A program made the position numbers and the translations under genes. 9,653 nucleotides of DNA. Source: Candidatus Rhabdochlamydia sp. Lineage in GTDB: Bacteria > Chlamydiota > Chlamydiia > Chlamydiales > Rhabdochlamydiaceae. Shown here in pieces: positions 6,528 through 9,653 of the stretch; the first letter of the stretch is position 1; each line of letters opens with the position of its first letter. The stretch lies in assembly GCA_030044075.1 (NCBI GenBank), contig JASHWM010000167.1, positions 1 through 9,653 on the forward strand. Reading direction: 5' to 3'. Under the pieces are notes generated by a model that saw nothing but the letters and a program-made list of their open reading frames with translations, did no database searches and had not been told where the DNA came from.

Positions 6528-7627
6528 GTTAATGTGTCCTCATGATAAAAAGTTTGGTAGCCCTCTTTTGTGATGATGACCGTATCCTCATGCCGCGCCC
6601 CTCCTTTTCCCGGAATATAAAGGCCCGGCTCAATTGTCACAACCATCCCTTCCTGCAAAGGCATATTGGATGCTTCATTGCCTAAGCGTATCCTGGGGAA
6701 CTCGTGCGTTTCAAGGCCGATCCCATGTCCTAAGCTATGGACAAAAAGATGTTCGAGCCCTTCTTTTTTCATGACCTCCCTCGCTGCGATGTCTAGCGAG
6801 CCAAGTGTGCTTCCCGGTTTGCACAGCTCAAGGGCTGCTTGCTGGGCTTTTTTTACAATGTCGACAATTTTTTGTAGTTCCTCATCCCCTTTCCCAAAAA
6901 AGAACGTCCTTGTCATGTCAGACTGGTACGAACAAAGAGTTGCGCCAATATCGATCAGGACGATCGAATTGTTTTCCAGCTTTGCGTTGGACGCGCGGTG
7001 ATGGGGTTTTGCGCTATTTGGGCCAAAAGCAATAATCGGTTCAAACGCAAGTCCTTCAGCACCCTTCTTTTTTACAAAAAACTCATACTCTATGGCCAGG
7101 TCCTTCTCGCTCACTCCCACTTGTAAAAGGCAGCGGATATGCTTAAAGCCAAGGATATTGAGGTCTGCACTTTTTCTCATGAGCTCGACCTCTTCGTGGT
7201 CTTTATAGAGGCGTAAATACTTCCCGATCCCTTCAAGGGGCTTCAAAGAAAATGGTCCTTCCTTTTTTAAGAGCTCATATTGATAGTAGCTTGTATGTTC
7301 TGCATCAAACCCGATCACGCTTTCATTTTTTGGATAAAAAGATGAAACAGCTCCGGTAGAGGTGAGGGAAACGGGGAAGGGACAATTTTCCTTGCACACC
7401 TGCAAATACCTGCCATCGACAAGCAAGAGGGCCTTGTTTTGGTCTACAAGCAACCTTCCTAGAGAAAGAGAAAGTCCTGTAAAATAGTAAATATCGATGC
7501 AGTCGTCAATCACTACACCGTCGACGCGCCACAAAGGAAGCTGCTCTTGCAGTTTTGCAATGCGAGCTTCATAACACTTTATTTTTTCTGGTCTTGAACA
7601 GTTCTCTGACATCTTCGATATCCACAC
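6524..7627 (-). CDS. pepP: Xaa-Pro aminopeptidase (aminopeptidase P, peptidase M24B)
   Basis: A cytoplasmic two-metal (Mn/Co) peptidase that removes an N-terminal residue preceding proline. The N-terminal creatinase-like domain covers about residues 20-145 (YYFTGLSLSLGRLLV is typical) and the C-terminal pita-bread catalytic domain about 150-365. All five metal ligands are visible: Asp226 (LIDIGA), Asp237 (SDMTRTF), His301 (LGHGIGLETHE), Glu333 (TIEPGLY) and Glu347 (GARHEDTV). His209/His210 (PHHRASN) fall in the conserved substrate-pocket histidine motif. At 362-367 residues it is the usual length for a short bacterial PepP. The first ATG (7627) overlaps mutL by 59 bases; Met6 (7612) would overlap by 44 and gives an N-terminus, MSENCSRPE, that looks more natural. 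Neither has a strong ribosome binding site, which fits translation coupled to mutL. The same mutL-pepP neighbourhood is known in C. trachomatis (CT575-CT574). It also overlaps the cyclase gene by 4 bases. Confidence 0.95.
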   Translation of the reverse strand: MWISKMSENCSRPEKIKCYEARIAKLQEQLPLWRVDGVVIDDCIDIYYFTGLSLSLGRLLVDQNKALLLVDGRYLQVCKENCPFPVSLTSTGAVSSFYPKNESVIGFDAEHTSYYQYELLKKEGPFSLKPLEGIGKYLRLYKDHEEVELMRKSADLNILGFKHIRCLLQVGVSEKDLAIEYEFFVKKKGAEGLAFEPIIAFGPNSAKPHHRASNAKLENNSIVLIDIGATLCSYQSDMTRTFFFGKGDEELQKIVDIVKKAQQAALELCKPGSTLGSLDIAAREVMKKEGLEHLFVHSLGHGIGLETHEFPRIRLGNEASNMPLQEGMVVTIEPGLYIPGKGGARHEDTVIITKEGYQTFYHEDTLT

Positions 7628-9314
7628 AAGTCATGGTAGGTTTTCCTTGCAATGTAAAAAAGGGCGTTTCACATCGCAAAAGTTTCTCAACTATTGTTAC
7701 CCCTTCTTGTAGCATAAAGGGAGGTTTCTTCGCTGTAGCAAACTGACAAATTTTTTTTGCAAAAAACATCTTTTGCTCTTCGTCCATTGTGTCTTGGATC
7801 TCCAGTGCGCGGATGCCGTCCACGATTTCATGCAGCACCTTGGCTGCATCATCGAAGGAGATCATGTCTGGGACCGCTTCAATGGCAAAAGTGTTCTTTG
7901 CGATCAGGCCAAGGACAATTCCCAAATCGATAAAAACCTGCCTATTGTTCTCTATCAGTTCGGCATCAAGAGGGGAAAAAGAGATCTTAAGAGGAAAAAG
8001 AAGATGCTGCGTCTGTCTTTTTCCTTCCAGGAACTTGGAAGTAAAGAGCACTTCTTGCGCAGCAACAAGGTCTACGATCACAAGATCTCCTTCCTTCATT
8101 TTTTTATCTTGGAAAAGATCTTTTTCAAGAAGTGAAGAAGCCTTGATGAAGAGATATTCCTCAAAAACACCGATCGCCTCGAGGGCTTTTGGAAAAGGAA
8201 GAAGAGGTTCTCTCGGCCTTTCATCTGAAAAAGTAAGAGAGAAATTTTCTTGTCGCTGATAGGGGATGCCCTCTGTTTTGATCGCCTCAAAAAACATGTG
8301 CGGGGAGCTCTCTTTATCTCCAAGAGCAACGCCTACCGCCCTGCTGATCATTTGTTTTAACGAAATTTCCTCTTTAAAACGGACCTCTTTTTTCTGAGGA
8401 TGGACGTTGACATCGACAAGGTGCGGAGGGAGCGTCATATGGATCACATAGATCGGATGGCGACCTGCATCAATCCTTGTCCCATAGGCATCACGGACCG
8501 TGTACGAGACAAAAGGAGCAAAAACTGCCCTTCTGTTAATAAAAAGATACTGCCCTGTCCGATGCAGCCTTGTATGTTGGGGAGAGCCGATCAACCCCTG
8601 GAACTGATAGTCCCCCTCATGGAATGCGACCTCGTGGGAAATCTCTTTGAACTCATCGCCCAAGACAGCCCGGATCCTGTTTTGGAGCCCCTCTGCAAAA
8701 TCTGATTTGATAGAAGGCCCTGTTGCAAACAGGACATCATCTTTTTGTTTCAGCTCAAACTCAACAAGGGGATGGGCTAAACTAAGGGCAAGGACGATGC
8801 GATGGATCTCCATGGTGCTGGCAGCAGCGTTTTTCTGGAATTTTTTTCTCACCGGCACATTATAAAATAATGACCTTACCTCAACTGTTGTTCCCCTTTG
8901 CCTTGGAGCTGGCAGAACTTTCATGAGTTTTCCACCTTCCACTTCCACGCAAGTGCCCACCTTGCTGTCCAAGGCAGAGACAAGGATAAGTTTGCTGACG
9001 CCCGCGATCGAAGCCATCGCCTCACCGCGAAATCCCATGCTTTGCAAAGCGAACAGATCATCAAAACTTGCAATTTTTGATGTCGCATGCCTCTCAAGGC
9101 ACAAGACTGCGTCGTCAGGGCCCATGCCGGTCCCATTGTCAGAGACCCTGATCAATTGATGTCCCGCGCTGCTGATCTCGATAACGATGCGTGTGCTCTT
9201 TGCATCAAGGGAGTTTTCGACAAGCTCCTTGACAACAGATGCGGGGTTCTCTATCACCTCGCCTGCTGCGATTTGATTGATCGTATGGTCTGGAAGAACA
9301 CGGATGAGTGTCAT
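7569..9314 (-). CDS. mutL: DNA mismatch repair protein MutL
   Basis: A 581-residue mismatch-repair matchmaker that couples MutS recognition to downstream repair. The GHKL ATPase domain is complete: NQIAAGEVIENPASVVKELV (residues 13-32), with catalytic Glu30, Asn34 and Asp37 of the ENSLDA stretch; DNGTGM (59-64); ATSKI (77-81); and GFRGEA (94-99). The transducer domain carries the NVHPQKKEVRF motif (303-313). A short linker of about 40 residues leads to a dimerisation domain from about 375. This C-terminal domain lacks the nuclease signature: DQHAAxER is replaced by DLVAAQEV (415-422), and the Zn-associated CPHGRP motif by TLQGKP (554-559). It should therefore not cut DNA. The ATG at 9314 is preceded by AGAGAGGT at short spacing. 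It is first in the minus-strand operon, and its last 59 bases are shared with pepP. Confidence 0.97.
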   Translation of the reverse strand: MTLIRVLPDHTINQIAAGEVIENPASVVKELVENSLDAKSTRIVIEISSAGHQLIRVSDNGTGMGPDDAVLCLERHATSKIASFDDLFALQSMGFRGEAMASIAGVSKLILVSALDSKVGTCVEVEGGKLMKVLPAPRQRGTTVEVRSLFYNVPVRKKFQKNAAASTMEIHRIVLALSLAHPLVEFELKQKDDVLFATGPSIKSDFAEGLQNRIRAVLGDEFKEISHEVAFHEGDYQFQGLIGSPQHTRLHRTGQYLFINRRAVFAPFVSYTVRDAYGTRIDAGRHPIYVIHMTLPPHLVDVNVHPQKKEVRFKEEISLKQMISRAVGVALGDKESSPHMFFEAIKTEGIPYQRQENFSLTFSDERPREPLLPFPKALEAIGVFEEYLFIKASSLLEKDLFQDKKMKEGDLVIVDLVAAQEVLFTSKFLEGKRQTQHLLFPLKISFSPLDAELIENNRQVFIDLGIVLGLIAKNTFAIEAVPDMISFDDAAKVLHEIVDGIRALEIQDTMDEEQKMFFAKKICQFATAKKPPFMLQEGVTIVEKLLRCETPFFTLQGKPTMTCVDIEDVRELFKTRKNKVL

Positions 9315-9338
9315 ATACCTCTCTTAGGAAATAGAGCC

Positions 9339-9368
9339 AGCATAGACGATTTGCTCCTCTCAATGCAA
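9339..9368 (-). promoter_or_regulatory. Weak candidate promoter for the mutL-pepP-cyclase-kinase operon
   Basis: Reading the minus strand, TTGCAT (9363-9368) and TATGCT (9339-9344) are separated by 18 bases, with a start expected near 9332, about 18 bases ahead of the mutL ATG. Both hexamers are imperfect (3 and 4 of 6), and the -35 touches the A-tract of the terminator. It is the only candidate in the 52 bases between the terminator and mutL, where a promoter is needed if the terminator works. Confidence 0.3.
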
Positions 9369-9397
9369 AAAAAAACCGGACTATCGTCCGGTTTTTT
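9367..9397. terminator. Bidirectional intrinsic terminator
   Basis: CCGGAC (9376-9381) pairs perfectly with GTCCGG (9386-9391) around the loop TATC. It is flanked by nine A on the left (9367-9375) and six T on the right (9392-9397), so the stem can extend by A-T pairs and each strand ends in a U-tract. On the minus strand it ends transcripts of the microprotein gene (stop at 9426-9428) and insulates mutL. On the plus strand it would stop antisense transcription leaving mutL. Confidence 0.88.
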
Positions 9398-9425
9398 CCT
9401 AAAAAGTTCAGGATAAGGGGAAGGA

Positions 9426-9545
9426 TTACTTTTTGCCTCTATTTTTGTCTTGTGGCATTTGAGGTGCTGGCTTTTTCTCTGTCCATGATGGCTGCTGTTT
9501 TTGTGGCTGAGCTGCTGGCTTTTGGAATTTATCTTGATTTTTCAT
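9426..9545 (-). CDS. Lys/Gln/Pro-rich basic microprotein (39 residues), unknown function
   Basis: A 39-codon frame from ATG (9543-9545) to TAA (9426-9428). It starts MKNQDKFQKPAAQPQKQQ, continues through a single Trp (PSWTEKK) and ends PQDKNRGKK. GGAG lies 7 bases before the ATG, which is an ideal ribosome binding site, and a strong terminator follows the stop by about 30 bases, so the unit looks like a complete one-gene transcript. The protein is very basic (about ten Lys/Arg against three acidic residues), has no hydrophobic segment, and is likely disordered. PQ and KP pairs recur. I do not recognise it. A nucleic-acid- or ribosome-associated peptide, or a small secreted substrate, would fit the composition, but this is inference. 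Its isolation by a terminator suggests expression independent of mutL. Confidence 0.65.
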   Translation of the reverse strand: MKNQDKFQKPAAQPQKQQPSWTEKKPAPQMPQDKNRGKK

Positions 9546-9564
9546 CTTTTTTCTCCGCTTTTGC

Positions 9565-9588
9565 AAAGTAGAATTCTTTTTCTACTTT
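9565..9588 (-). promoter_or_regulatory. Perfect 9-bp hairpin in the leader of the microprotein gene
   Basis: AAAGTAGAA (9565-9573) and TTCTACTTT (9580-9588) are exact inverted repeats around a 6-base loop. On the minus strand the hairpin lies just upstream of the GGAG ribosome binding site and close to the expected transcription start. It could be a 5'-end stabilising stem-loop or a control element. No long U-tract follows in the minus direction, so it is not a terminator for that strand. Confidence 0.5.
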
Positions 9589-9593
9589 ACTTC

Positions 9594-9625
9594 ATTCTAC
9601 ATGTTCAGGAAAAAAAACCAATCAA
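9594..9625 (-). promoter_or_regulatory. Candidate promoter of the microprotein gene
   Basis: On the minus strand TAGAAT (9594-9599) matches the -10 consensus at 5 of 6 positions and is directly preceded by TG. The best -35, TTGATT (9620-9625), is 20 bases away, longer than ideal, so recognition may depend mainly on the -10. The predicted start near 9587-9588 coincides with the first base of the leader hairpin. The rest of 9600-9653 is A/T-rich with no gene visible. Confidence 0.4.
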
Positions 9626-9653
9626 AAGTAAAAAAATTTTTATGCATTTTTTT

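Noticed and set aside
1..9653. Insertion sequences, phage genes, CRISPR, tRNA or rRNA
   Set aside because: No transposase, integrase, terminal repeats, spaced direct repeats or cloverleaf-like sequences were seen on either strand.

Overview
The window looks like a piece of a Chlamydiae genome, most likely an 'environmental' (Parachlamydia/Waddlia/Simkania-type) member rather than a Chlamydia species. This rests on three points: mutL directly followed by an M24 aminopeptidase P gene, divergent type II secretion minor-pseudopilin genes nearby, and, from memory, the C. trachomatis order CT575 mutL, CT574 pepP, CT573, CT572-570 gspDEF, then the CT569-CT565 pseudopilin-like genes. Base composition is moderate by eye. 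The species is not determined. There are no mobile elements, tRNA, rRNA or CRISPR.

Left part (+ strand). The 3' end of an unrecognised gene runs off the left edge (to 271). A 210-base spacer follows, holding a hairpin and a good sigma70/sigma66-type promoter (TTGACA, 17-base spacer, TATCCT). Next comes a tightly overlapping trio at 482-2407 that I read as divergent gspI-, gspJ- and gspK-like minor pseudopilins. Together they would form the tip complex that primes a type II secretion pseudopilus. The gspJ-like gene has no obvious start codon where its prepilin motif demands one.

Right part (- strand). A compact operon reads leftward from 9314: mutL, pepP, a membrane class III adenylate cyclase with a large extracytoplasmic sensor domain and a HAMP domain, and a PhoR-type HAMP-PAS histidine kinase. 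Successive genes overlap by 59 (or 44), 4 and 4 bases, so they are probably translated in a coupled way. It ends tail-to-tail with the pseudopilin operon, two bases apart, with no visible terminator. The two signalling genes sit where I would expect T2SS genes by comparison with C. trachomatis, and no response regulator or cAMP receptor is in the window.

Upstream of mutL is a symmetrical (bidirectional) terminator. Beyond it lies a 39-codon minus-strand gene (9426-9545) for a Lys/Gln/Pro-rich basic microprotein with a good ribosome binding site and a perfect 9-bp hairpin in its leader. The points most worth a second look are the cyclase/kinase pair appended to mutL-pepP, the MutL that has lost every endonuclease motif, the hidden start of the gspJ-like gene, and the microprotein.
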